DNA of 64,000 nt from Rusavskia elegans (lineage: Eukaryota > Ascomycota > Lecanoromycetes > Teloschistales > Teloschistaceae). The position numbers and the translations under genes are program-made. The stretch lies in contig SAUG01000087.1 in assembly GCA_011316305.1 (NCBI GenBank), forward strand, positions 186,001-250,000. The letters run 5' to 3'. The notes beneath the pieces are model-generated. The model was not told the origin of the DNA. It ran no database searches and saw nothing but the letters and a program-made list of their open reading frames with translations. Shown one piece after another: positions 23,717-34,679 of the stretch (position 1 is the stretch's first letter; every line of letters starts with the position of its first letter).

Positions 23717-23931
23717 TATAGTAGTCAGAATTCTAAATTATTTAAACAATTTAAAGGATTATAGAATATAAATTTGGATTATATAGTTATATACTAATTC
23801 GAATATTAACTAATTCGATTGTTAATCGTAAATGCGGATATAGAAACGAGTATAAATCTAGCGTGGAAATGTTTGTATATATAAATATCTCACTTCTTTA
23901 TAATTATAGAAAATCAATTTGAAATTCTACA
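23717..23931 (+). repeat. Right LTR of the gypsy element
   Basis: Direct repeat of 15,432-15,646, beginning TATAGTAGTCAG and ending TTCTAC(A). It retains a few TG and CA dinucleotides (ggaaatgtttg), so it seems less mutated than the left LTR. Confidence 0.85.
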
Positions 23932-25057
23932 ATTTTAATAATATTATCGCTATTTTCATTATTCTTTCTATAAAGAAATTTAATATATTTATTAACCGTA
24001 TTTTCGCTATAATTAAATTTTTTAATAAATACCGTTTATATTTTCAAAAGTTCTAAATTCTAGCGAACTAAAGTTTTTAGAAATCGATATAATAGATTAT
24101 TTATTATTAGATATAATTTACGATTAGAACTATATATTTCGTTAAAAATAATCTATTCGGACTATTAATAATAATATTAAACTAGATATAATATTAAAAA
24201 CAAATATTTCTATTATAGATAATTCTATTTATATTCTATAAATTAATTTAATATATTATTTTATTCTATTTCTATTTTATCTATTCAATAGTTATCGCTT
24301 TTTTTATATTTTATATAAAAGTTTTAATAAATAGATCGTTATTATAATAAAATATTAAATATAGATTAATATTTAATATAGTATTTATTTCTTTATTTTA
24401 TTATTATAAATATTTTTTTCGAATTTATAATCTATTTTCTAATCTTTAACGTTTTATTTTAATATAGCTTTTATTTTTTTATATACGTTTTTTTAGAAAT
24501 CTATTTTTTTAAATTTTTTAAAGTATTTATATATTATAATATAGTCTATATTCTATTTTTCATAGAATTTATATTCTGTATTAAATTGTTTTTTATCGAA
24601 TTTATAATTTATAATTAATTTAGATTTTATAGATAACTGTTTCAATTTAGATATAACTAGTAGAATAGAATAATATAATTAGAAGTTATAAAATTATCTA
24701 AAGATTTTATATATTATAATTATAGAATACGCTAGAAGTTTATAGAAATATACGGATTTATTTAAAATTTTAACCTTCTAGCTATAATATAGCCGACAAT
24801 TATCTAAATAATTTTATTCCATTTCTAATTTTCTATTCGGTAATAATTAACTGCTATAATAAAATATTAATATACTATATATTCTACTATATTATATTTT
24901 ATTCTATCGTTAATTCTTCGTTTTTTTTATTTATTATAGTATAAAATATAGTATTTATAAATCTAAATAGAAATAATATATTAATATAATATAATCTATC
25001 GTATAATATTCCTTAAACTATATTACCAATAATATCGATTCCTTTTAAAATTAATTG

Positions 25058-25388
25058 ATTTTCGCCGGAACGGATTGGATTGGTGTGAATTTTAGCCTGT
25101 CAAATCCATACCAATAGAATATTGGATTTTATAGATTGGAGCGTAAATAGTGTGGGTTTTTAATAGGATAGGAGCCGAAACTTAATTTGAAAAAGAAATA
25201 TAGTTAAATAGATCTAATATATATAGATTTAACGAAAAAAGATATAGAATATCTTATAAAACAATTTAAAAAATCTATACCATTTAAATAGATTAGATTA
25301 GAGATTACTAAAATCTATATCATACCAATCCAAAAGAATCTACTATATCAAATTCCAATAGATTTTTCCAATCCATTCCGGCGAAAAT
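25058..25388. mobile_element. Inverted-repeat MITE, weakly RIP-mutated (331 bp)
   Basis: Begins ATTTTCGCCGGAACGGATTG and ends with a near-perfect inverse (...CCATTCCGGCGAAAAT). The two halves are complementary over much more than the ends. Flanks ATTAATTG and AATAATTA agree at 6 of 8 positions, so an 8-bp duplication is possible but not proven. It retains CA and TG in several places (ggtgtgaa, cctgtcaaatcc), unlike its host. Confidence 0.72.
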
Positions 25389-25910
25389 AATAATTAAATA
25401 GATCTGAACTGGTAAGCGGATTTGATTTTATATTCTATTTAACGGGTTATAAAAGCGTCTATAAACAAGTTTTCTGTTTATAAATAAAATTTTAGTTTAC
25501 GAGCACTTATAAGCACTTTCAGCGCTTTAAACGAGTTTTAAAATTTTAAAAAAAAATCTTTTAAAAATTCTAAATCCCTCTATCTAATAGAGCTACTAGT
25601 ATTTTAAAAAAATATCTATACTAGTAAACTTTTAGCGTAGATTTAAAAAGTTTTATTTATAGAACGCTAGTATTACTAGTTTCTAAACTAGAGATTTCCC
25701 GTTATTAAACGGGAACTAACGGATACTAAACTTTAAAAAGTTTAATTTTTAAATTCTAAATATAGATAAAATAGACGTCTTAAAATATATCTAGATTTTT
25801 CTATTTATTAAACAAGATAATTCTATTTAAATCGATTTAAACCGGTTTAATCAATTTTAAACGCTTTTTTTATTTTAAAATACTATAAGTAGATTATATA
25901 TCTATTGATA
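25389..25910 (+). repeat. Dispersed repeat R, copy 2
   Basis: Matches 13,600-13,654 plus 14,089-14,580. It lies directly after the MITE that ends at 25,388 and inside the long reverse TIR transposon. No coding signal recognised. Confidence 0.65.
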
Positions 25911-26835
25911 TATTCTAGATAAAAAATTAACTCCGTTTTATAGAACTATAAATAAAATTCGAAAAAATAGAATCGAAAAAGATAAAAGAAAAAGTAAAAT
26001 TTTTTTATAGTATTATAATATCGATAATATTCGGGGAAATTATATTCTAAATAGTTTAGCTAATAATCTATTAAAAGAAATATAAATTAAAATCTAAAAC
26101 CGTTATTTTTTTTTTAAAAATCTATAGATATTAAAAAGATATCGAGTTTTTTATTTCTAAAATATCTTTCGCTAGACTATATTATAAAATTTTTACTAAT
26201 ATCGCTACCGTATATATAAATAAAAGAATCGATAGAATATAAAATATAATATTAGCAGTTCTATAATTTACGACTAAAAAATATATAATTTCTTTTCTAT
26301 TAAATAAATATTTTACTTTACTATATTACTATATATATTTAACTATATTTATCTTATATAGATTATTAACTAGCTTTAATCTATACTAAATATTTCAATA
26401 TTTTATAAAAAAAAAAAGCTAGTTTATTAAAAAAAAAATATAAAATCTAATAATAAAGCCGAAAATATAATAATAGCTAATTAATAATACGTTTTATAAA
26501 ATTAAAAATTCGAGAAAAAAAATATATATCTAAAAAATTATTTAGAAAAAAATAATATTATTTATAAAATACCGATATATAAACTAATATTAAATAAAAT
26601 ATATTTTTTTTTATTATTTATAATAACTTTTATATTTACCTATATAATTCAAATATAAAATAAATCGTATCGAATTTCTATCGATTTCTATTTTATAATC
26701 TAATTTGATTTTCGATTCTAATATTAAAAACCGATTTGAACCGTTTAGTAGATCGGATTAAACCGATTTACTAAAATTCGGATCGGATTTTCGAAATACC
26801 GATCGAAATTTATATCGAAATAGCCAATCTAAAAT

Positions 26836-26970
26836 TCGATATAGATTATTTAATCTATAATCTTTTAACGCGAACTTTTAACGCGAACTTTTAACGCGAA
26901 CTTTTAACGCGAACTTTTAAAATAATTTATATATTAAACCTTCGATATAGATTCTATAATCTATATTATT
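26836..26970. repeat. Hairpin repeat with four 13-bp units
   Basis: Four tandem copies of CTTTTAACGCGAA (26,862-26,913) are flanked by inverted arms TTCGATATAGATTAT/ATAATCTAT on both sides. A related block in the opposite orientation lies at about 45,930-46,080. It begins where the long TIR transposon ends. Confidence 0.7.
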
Positions 26971-26973
26971 TTT

Positions 26974-29345
26974 AAATTGACTGTCGGATCGAATTTCGAA
27001 TCTAGATTAACTAATCCGACCCGATTCGAATCTAGACTGGCCGTTTTGTCGGGTTTCGAACTCGAGGTCGAGTTTCGGGTTCGAATATCTAACCGTATTA
27101 GGAAGGAAACTAACTTTAACTAGTAATTTAGCCGCGTTAGCCTCGTTTATCGCGAAGTCGGATCGCCACTTTGGTTCGAAGTGGCCAGCCTATTCGAATC
27201 GAATCGAATTTTTTTACAGTTCGATTCGATTCGAACCCGGATCGGAATCGGAGATCCGGATTTAATTTGTTAAAAAACAAAAATTATATATAAAAATATA
27301 ATTTTAATATTAAAATAAAATTCTTTTTATATATTATATTATCAATAAATTTCTATTTTTTTTTAATAATATATTAAAGATTTTAGATATTTCTAATATT
27401 AATATATTCTAATTTTAATATATATTATTTATACTATAATTATATATATATATATATATATTTTAATTTCATATATTATTATTATAGAAAAGTAATATAA
27501 AATATCGATATATTTTATTTCTAATCTTTTATTTTTTAATAATTAATTACTATAATAAAATACTGATATACTATATATCGTACTATTTTATACAATATTT
27601 TATCGTTAGTTTTTTATTCCTTTTATTCGTTATAGCGTAATATTTAATATATACGCATTTAAATAGAAATAATAAATTAAAGTAATATAATTAATTATAT
27701 ATTCTTTTCGGAATAAATTAAAGAAATCGATTAGAATTTGATATAGTAGATTCTTTTATAGTAATATAATATAGATTTTAAATATTCGGAAACTATATCG
27801 ATATTTGGATTAAAATTTAGAAAAAATAAAAAGATAGATTAATTCTATTTATCTAATAGCGGTAACGACGTATTCGTATTTATACTATTTTATATACTAT
27901 TCTATTTACTATTATATACCACTATTATAATTATCTATTTATCTATAATTAAAATATATTAAAAAACTGGCCTTTAAATATATTATCGTCGACGTAGTAA
28001 ATATATTATAGGAAGCGACCGCTAGATATATTAATTTTTAATAATTATACTATTATCCCATTTTCTATTATTTCTTTTTTCTAAAATATCTACGATATTC
28101 TATTCTAGAAAACTGGCGCAACAATTTCTAGATAATAATATATTAGATCCGCTAGTATTTTCTATATATATAGACTACGGAATAATTGTTTTTACTTTAG
28201 ATTTATATAAACGAACGGCGGATTTAACTTCCGATTTAATAAACGAATCGACTATTTCTTTAAAATAACTTTTAATATTAGAAAAATAGTACGGATTAAT
28301 TATACTATATAATCTATTAAAAAATATATTTCGCGACTCTATAATATAGATAGAAATAGTAGAAATAATTATTTTTTAAAAATATTATATATTAGTAAAT
28401 TATTAATAGAACGATATATTACGTAAAATAATAGAAGCTATTTATATTCTAATATAAATATTTCGATAATATATTTTGTATACTTTTATATAATAGTAAC
28501 GCGTTTAATATAAATATATATAAAATTATCCGTTAGATAATCTATTAGTTTTTTATATAGATTATACCGTTAACTATAGATTTTTTATTTTTAAACCAGG
28601 CTATTAAAATAGCTTCGGACGTTTTTTTAATCGCTTTAACTATAAAAGTCTAGAAGCGTCTAGAGTTTTATTTAATTTAAACTATTTCTATTATAAGTTT
28701 TCAGATTAAATATATAAAAAGAACTTTAAATTTAAATAAATCTACGTCCTATTATAATTCTTTAATATCGCGGATCGCGGCCGCTAAATTTAATAAAAGT
28801 TTAGTCTATATAAAATAATTTATAGAATAAAACGTAGAAATATATACTATTTGGCTTTATTTTATAAATATACGGATCGTCTATAGTAGTTCTTTTATTC
28901 GGAAAACATTTTTAAATCTTTATATATATATTAAACTTCGGTATATTAATAGTTTTAAAAGCCGTTTTAATAGCCGTTTTAGTAGTCTTTTTCGGAGCTT
29001 TTACTAGCGCCTTTCGCGGTATTTTACTATTAATAGTAGGTCTTTAAAATAATATTAGGTTTATAAAAATATTATAGAATATATTTTCTATATATAAAGT
29101 TTTTTTATTACAGATTTAATTATAATAGTTAGAATTTAATAATATAAAAATAAAAGACTTCTATTATAATATTTTTAGCTACTCGAATATTTTTATTCGA
29201 TATCTATTAATTATAGCTATTTACTATAATAAATAAATCTAATTTTACTTCTATTTACTTTATTATCTATAGAATAATTATATTTTAACTAATTTTTCTT
29301 CGATTTTCGAAATTTTTATACGTCTAATTTAAATACGTTTTATTT
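26974..29345 (-). mobile_element. Partial copy of the long TIR transposon (reverse)
   Basis: The end AAATTGACTGTCGGATCG matches the family terminus, and 27,460-27,720 matches the reverse complement of about 30,550-30,300 in the full copy. Sequence from 27,860 on is not clearly homologous and its right end was not found. A 158-bp MITE is nested at 27,034, and the full-length copy is inserted at the right boundary given here. Confidence 0.55.
27034..27191. mobile_element. 158-bp TIR MITE, copy 1
   Basis: Begins AGACTGGCCGTTTTGTCGGG and ends ...GTGGCCAGCCT. Flanks ATTCGAATCT and ATTCGAATCG (9 of 10) are the target duplication. It is identical in length to, and closely similar with, the copy at 59,926-60,083, sharing AACTTTAACTAGTAATTTAG and TCGCCACTTTGGTTCGAAGT. 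Confidence 0.88.
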
Positions 29346-31499
29346 AGACTGGCCGATTCAGGTCGGATTTTTATCGAACCGTCGAGTACCCGACCCGGTT
29401 TTAGTAACCCGATTTAGGTTTAATCTACTAAGCGGTCGGGTCGGGTTATAGATTTTAATTCGATTTTCGGGTCGGATTATAGACTTTAATCTAAAAACTC
29501 GACCTAAAAATCCGATTCGACCCGATTTATAATCGTATTCGATAGTTAAATATAAAAGTAATTATAGGTAATATAAAATAGTAATATATTCTATTTAATA
29601 CTAGTTTATATAACGGTTATCTATAAATATTAGCTTATATACCGGTACTATATAAATAGTATTATCTTTTTCTAAATAATTCTATAGATATATATCTTTT
29701 TTCTGGAATTTTTAATTCTTTAAAATTTATTATTAACTAGCTATTATTACGTCCCGGGCTATATTCCTAGATTCTATATTAATCCTTTAATAAACCAAGC
29801 ATCTTTCTACCATATAGTAATATATTTAGTATAGATTATAGCTAGTTAATAATCTATAAAAAATAAGTATAGTCGGATATATATAGTAATATAGTCAAAT
29901 AATATATTTACTCGTTAGAAAAATAATTATATATATCTCTATTATATTCTATAGAGCTATTAACGCTACGTTTTATATCCTATCGATCCCCCTATTTATA
30001 CGTACGGTAGCGACGTCGGTAAAGATTTCGCGATATAATCTAGTAAAAGGTATTTTAGAAATAAAAAGTTCGAAGCCTTTCTAGTATCTATAGATTTTTC
30101 GAAATATAATAGTTCCCGGCTTCTATTTACGTTTCTTTTAATAGATTATTAATCAGACTGTTTAGAATATATTATTCTAGAATATTACTAGTACTATAGT
30201 ACTATAAAATTTCCTTTTATCTTTTCTTTTATCTTTCCCGATTCTATTTCCTCGAGTCTTTACTATATTTCTATAGATCGGAATTAATTTTTTATCTAGA
30301 ATAGTTTTAGCGTTAATATATTACTTCTATTTAGATTCGAACGTACTATATATTACGCTGTAACGAACGAAAGAAATAAAAAACTAATAATAAAGTAAAG
30401 TATAATAAGGTATAGTGTATAGTATATTAATATTTTATTATAGTAGTTAATTATTAAAGAATAAAAGATTAGAAATAAAATAAAAGTAATTATCGACTAT
30501 ACTACAGCTAGAAGATTAAAGTTCTAAACAAGTCTATATACTTCTATGAATTTCTAGCGTATTATATTACTATAATATATAGAGCCTTTAGATAATTCTA
30601 TAGCGACTAATTATATTATCCTACTATATTACTTAGTATACTATCTACTATATCTAAGTTAAAATTACTATCTACGAAATCTAAATTAGTTATAAACTAT
30701 AAATATAGTAAAAAGTAGTCCGATACCGAATATAAATTCTATAAAAAATAGAATACGGACTATATTACGATATATAAATATTTTAAGAAATTTAAAAAAA
30801 TAGATTTCTAGAAAAGTATAGATATAAAGACGAGGGCTCTATTAAAATAAAACGCTAGAAATTAGAAAATAGACTATGAAATCGAAAAAGGAATCTATAG
30901 TAATATAATAAAGTAATATATACTATACTAAGTACTAATCTATATATAGTATTATACTATAAAAATAATCTACGTATTAAAGCTTTTACGGAAGCTATAG
31001 AAAAGGCGATAACTATTAAATAAATAAAATAGGAATAGAGTAAAATAATATATTAAAGTAATATATCGAATATAAATAAAGCTATCTAGTATAGAAATAA
31101 TTATTTCTAATACTTTCTCTAGTCTAATATAGCTATTAATAGTTCGGATAGAGTAATTTTAATAAAATATATAGCTTTAATTATTAATTTTATCTAGTAA
31201 TAAGTTATCTATTATACCGGCCTCTAAAAATTTTAATCCGCTAGAATTCTAGACTTTCTAGAAAAATAGATAGCGTTTATTAAAAAATTTAGTTATAGCG
31301 GGAATATAGTTAATAAGTATATTAAATTTCTCTATAGAAAAGAAAATAAGAATAGCGATAATATTATTAAAGTTAATAAAAAGAATTAGATAGTCGAAAC
31401 GTACTTTTCTATACGGAATAATACTAAATTTAAAGATAATAAAAATTGAATTAAAAGTATTAATTTTAATAGTTAGAATAAAAATATAAAAGAGAATAA

Positions 31500-31600
31500 A
31501 GATATGGATAAAAATATAGACAAAGATAAAGATAAAGATAAAGATAAAAATAAAGATAAAAATAAAAATAAAGATAAAGATAAAGATATAGAAAGGAGTA
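31500..31600 (+). repeat. AAAGAT microsatellite coding for Lys-Asp repeats
   Basis: Tandem AAAGAT/AAAAAT units (about 31,520-31,590). Read on the plus strand they give alternating Lys and Asp/Asn in an open stretch from about 31,470 to 31,610 inside the DNA transposon, so they probably belonged to a charged tail of an element-encoded protein. Confidence 0.65.
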
Positions 31601-32999
31601 TTAAATTATCTAAATAATTATATAAATTAAAAAATAATAGTCTACAAATAATATATTATCTATATATATTATTATACTAATACTAAATAAAAAGTATACT
31701 AGACTAATCTATCTAATATATTTTTAAAATTCTCTTTAAATAAATTCTTTTCTAGAAATATAGCGCTATCCTCTATTTCTACCCGATTAAATATATCTTA
31801 TAGCTTTTCTAATACTTTATTAGGATCTAAATCTATAGTACGGTTATAGTATTTTATTATTATCGTTTACTCTATATACTATAGAATTATTTAGGCTCGA
31901 TTCTATCGATAAACTTTCCTAGTAAAATTAAAAGTCCGTTTAATTCCGACCGAAAATATTAGATAGAAAAGAATATTATAAGCTATCTATATTAATTTTA
32001 GAAAGTTCGAAGTATTATTTTTCTAAAATATCCAGTTTAAATTATCTTTAGTAATATTAGCGCGAAAGTATCGATTAGCTTCGGAAGTAGATACTCGAAG
32101 ATATTAAAACTATTAAAAAAGACTATTTAAAATAATTATAGCAAGCTATTAACTAGTTAGTATATTTATAATATATTACTATTATATATTATCTTATTTT
32201 TCTTTCTATAGCGGGTTCCATAATTTAGTAGATTAATAGGAACCCTATAGTATTTATTAAAATACTTTTTAAATTTATCTCGATATTTATCTATATACCT
32301 CGAATATTCTTCTATATCTTCTTTCTATTTATCGGTATTTTAGTCTTATAAAAGCTAAACTTTATTATAGAATTAAAAATATTCGTAAGGTTATATATTA
32401 GTTTTCCTTTATTTTTAGTATAAAAATAATATTAAGTAAATTTAGTAAAAGCCTTTTAATAAACTATTAATACTATTACCTTTTAAAAATAGTTCGAAGC
32501 TTTTATAACTTCCTATATTTTAGTAAAATAATTATAAAATATACTATAAAGTCGGTACGCTAGATAAATTCTAATACCTATAGTTCGCGAAACTATTAAA
32601 GTAATTTTATAAAACGGCTATAGTATACTATCTATAAGGAAAAAAGATTACTATTTATCTATATTAAAAGTAATCTTTTATATTTATAGGTCTCGTAAAT
32701 TCTTTTTAAGGAATTTATTAATAGTTTAGTAAAGTAGATATACCCTACGAATTATAAAATAAATTAAATTCTATCGAATATAAATATTTTAAATAAAGTT
32801 TCTAGTACGGAAATTAGAGTCGGCTCTATTCTAAAATTCTTTAAAACGAAGTTTATATTAAGGAAAGATACCGGAATAGACGATAATAACGCGAGTCTAA
32901 AAATACTATTAATATAAAAATTATTTAATTTATATTATCTATATATATTTTTTTTAATAATATTTAATAGGCCGGTACCGATAGCTATAATTTATTTAT

Positions 33000-33280
33000 T
33001 ATCTAGCTAATAGATAAAGCTATCGTCTAATATTTATAATCTAATAGCTTTAATAAAATTTTAAGCTACTAGATTAACTATATAAACTAGATAAGGTAGC
33101 GAGTTTTATAGTCGATCCTATCGACTATTAAGTCGATTAAAAGCTTTATTAAACTCTTCTTTTAACGTTAAATTTAAGCTAGTATTATCGGTAATAATAT
33201 CTAAAAACTGCTATTTAAATTAGAAAAACTCTAAAATTATTAATAGCTTTTAATATTATAAATAGCCGGAGTAATTTATA
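33000..33280 (-). pseudogene. hAT-like transposase relic
   Basis: Minus-strand reading near 33,210-33,150 gives D-I-I-T-D-N-T-S-L-N-L-T-L, close to the T-D-N-A-S-N-x-x-T-L motif of hAT transposases, and a degenerate C-L-x-H-x-x-N-L-like stretch follows. Stops interrupt it. This clashes with the 10-bp target duplications of the host element, since hAT elements make 8-bp ones. Confidence 0.45.
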
Positions 33281-34679
33281 GATAGAGATATAAATCTAAA
33301 TAGATATTCCTAAAATTAAAACTACGTATTAATCTAGTATACGAGTACTTCTAAATACGCGACCTTCTATAGATTTAACTAGATATCTAATATAAATAAA
33401 ATATATCTTATAGTTTTTAAATTAGATTTAATTCTATCGCAGATAGTTTTAAAATTATTAAAAATTATTATTAAAAGTTATATACGTTTAAATAGCTATA
33501 TATTTAGATAAAATATTTATAGTAGTTTTCTAAAATTCGTATTTTTAATAGTCCGGACTAGTAGATTTAGATTTAAAAAAGTCTTATATAGATATTTATT
33601 CTAGACGTTTTAGTCGAAAATAGAATCCAATTTAATATAGTTCTTTTTCTATTATTAAATAAATAAACTTTATATTACCTTTTTATATTACTATTTACTA
33701 TTTACGCCGATAAATATTACTTTAATAATAGATTAGAAATTACGTCGTTTAGATCCGTAGTAACTATTAATCGAAAGATATTTTTTTATAGTAGATATAT
33801 TTAAAGAACTAAAGGCTATAAAATAATCGAAAACTTTAGAATAGTATTTATATAAAATTTTAGATAGGCTATCTATTATTAAAGCTATCTAGTAAAATTT
33901 ATTCTACTAGAACGACTATTTTTATATTAAAACCTTTTTCGTCTATAGAGAATCGGCTATTTTCTTTTAAATCCTATCTTTAATATTTATAGTAATAGGA
34001 ATATTAGACTATTATTATTAGAAGTCTTAATAGTAATCTATATTCTATTAAATAAATTTATTATTATCCCGAAATACTAGTTCTAAATAGTTAGCTCGAA
34101 TTTTATCTACTATATATTTAATAATCTATTATTACTTTCTATATAAATAATTAAATTTAGCCGGAGTTCCGGTTATAGATCGGTTTAGAAACTAGTTTAT
34201 AGATTAACTAGAATAGATATTATTTAACGGGGATTTAATAGAAAAGTTTTCGCTAGCTATATCGGTCTAGAAAATAAAAAGATAAGAATTAATATTTATA
34301 TTAGATATTTTATATTACGTTTCTATAATAGTAATATAGAAGGGTAATATAGATATAAAAATACTAAATAATAATAAATAGTATATATTAATATTAGAAA
34401 TACCTAAAATCTTTAATATAATATTAGAAAAAAATAGAATTTATAGATAATATAATATAGGAAAAAAATTATACTTTAATACTAGAATTATATTTTTATT
34501 CGTAATTTTAGTATTTTAACGGATTAAACCCGGGTATCCGACCCTGATTCGGGTTCGAATCGGATCGAACTATAGAAAAATCCGACTCGATTCGGATCGG
34601 GTTAGATTTAACTATAATCCGATTCGGGTCAGGTCGGGTTAGTTAACCTAGATTCGAAACTCGACCCGACGATTAGTCT

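Larger units (their letters stand above)
15432..23931 (+). mobile_element. Complete Ty3/gypsy LTR retrotransposon, RIP-mutated
   Basis: Direct LTRs of about 215 bp lie at 15,432-15,646 (TGTAGTAGTCAG...) and 23,717-23,931 (TATAGTAGTCAG...). AATTT occurs at both outer edges, fitting a 5-bp target duplication that overlaps the last LTR base. A purine tract AGGAAGGGAAGAA (23,705-23,716) precedes the right LTR. Gag-like, reverse transcriptase and integrase relics follow in order on the plus strand. Two later MITEs are nested inside (16,022 and 18,909). Confidence 0.88.
14934..26830 (-). mobile_element. Long TIR DNA transposon, reverse copy, split by a gypsy element
   Basis: The left end AGATTGATTATCGAATCG matches the reverse complement of the right end of the copy at 29,346-34,679; the right end is ...AAATAGCCAATCT. 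Flanks AAGTTTCGAT and AAAATTCGAT agree at 8 of 10 positions. Internal segments (about 24,600-25,020 and 26,100-26,250) match the reverse complement of 30,600-30,250 and 30,130-29,960 in that copy. The gypsy element 15,432-23,931 is inserted inside; without it the copy is about 3.4 kb, and it also contains a MITE and repeat R copy 2. Confidence 0.72.
29346..34679. mobile_element. Full-length TIR DNA transposon (5.3 kb)
   Basis: Ends AGACTGGCCGATTCAGGTCGG and ...CGACCCGACGATTAGTCT; flanks CGTTTTATTT and AGTTTTATTT give a 9-bp match (10 with one difference). The left half (about 29,500-31,700) is shared with the copy at 56,480-59,760, while 31,715-34,460 is absent there and carries a transposase-like relic on the minus strand. 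Ends about 150 bp long hold CCCGACCCG/CGGATCGGG-type repeats. Confidence 0.82.
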
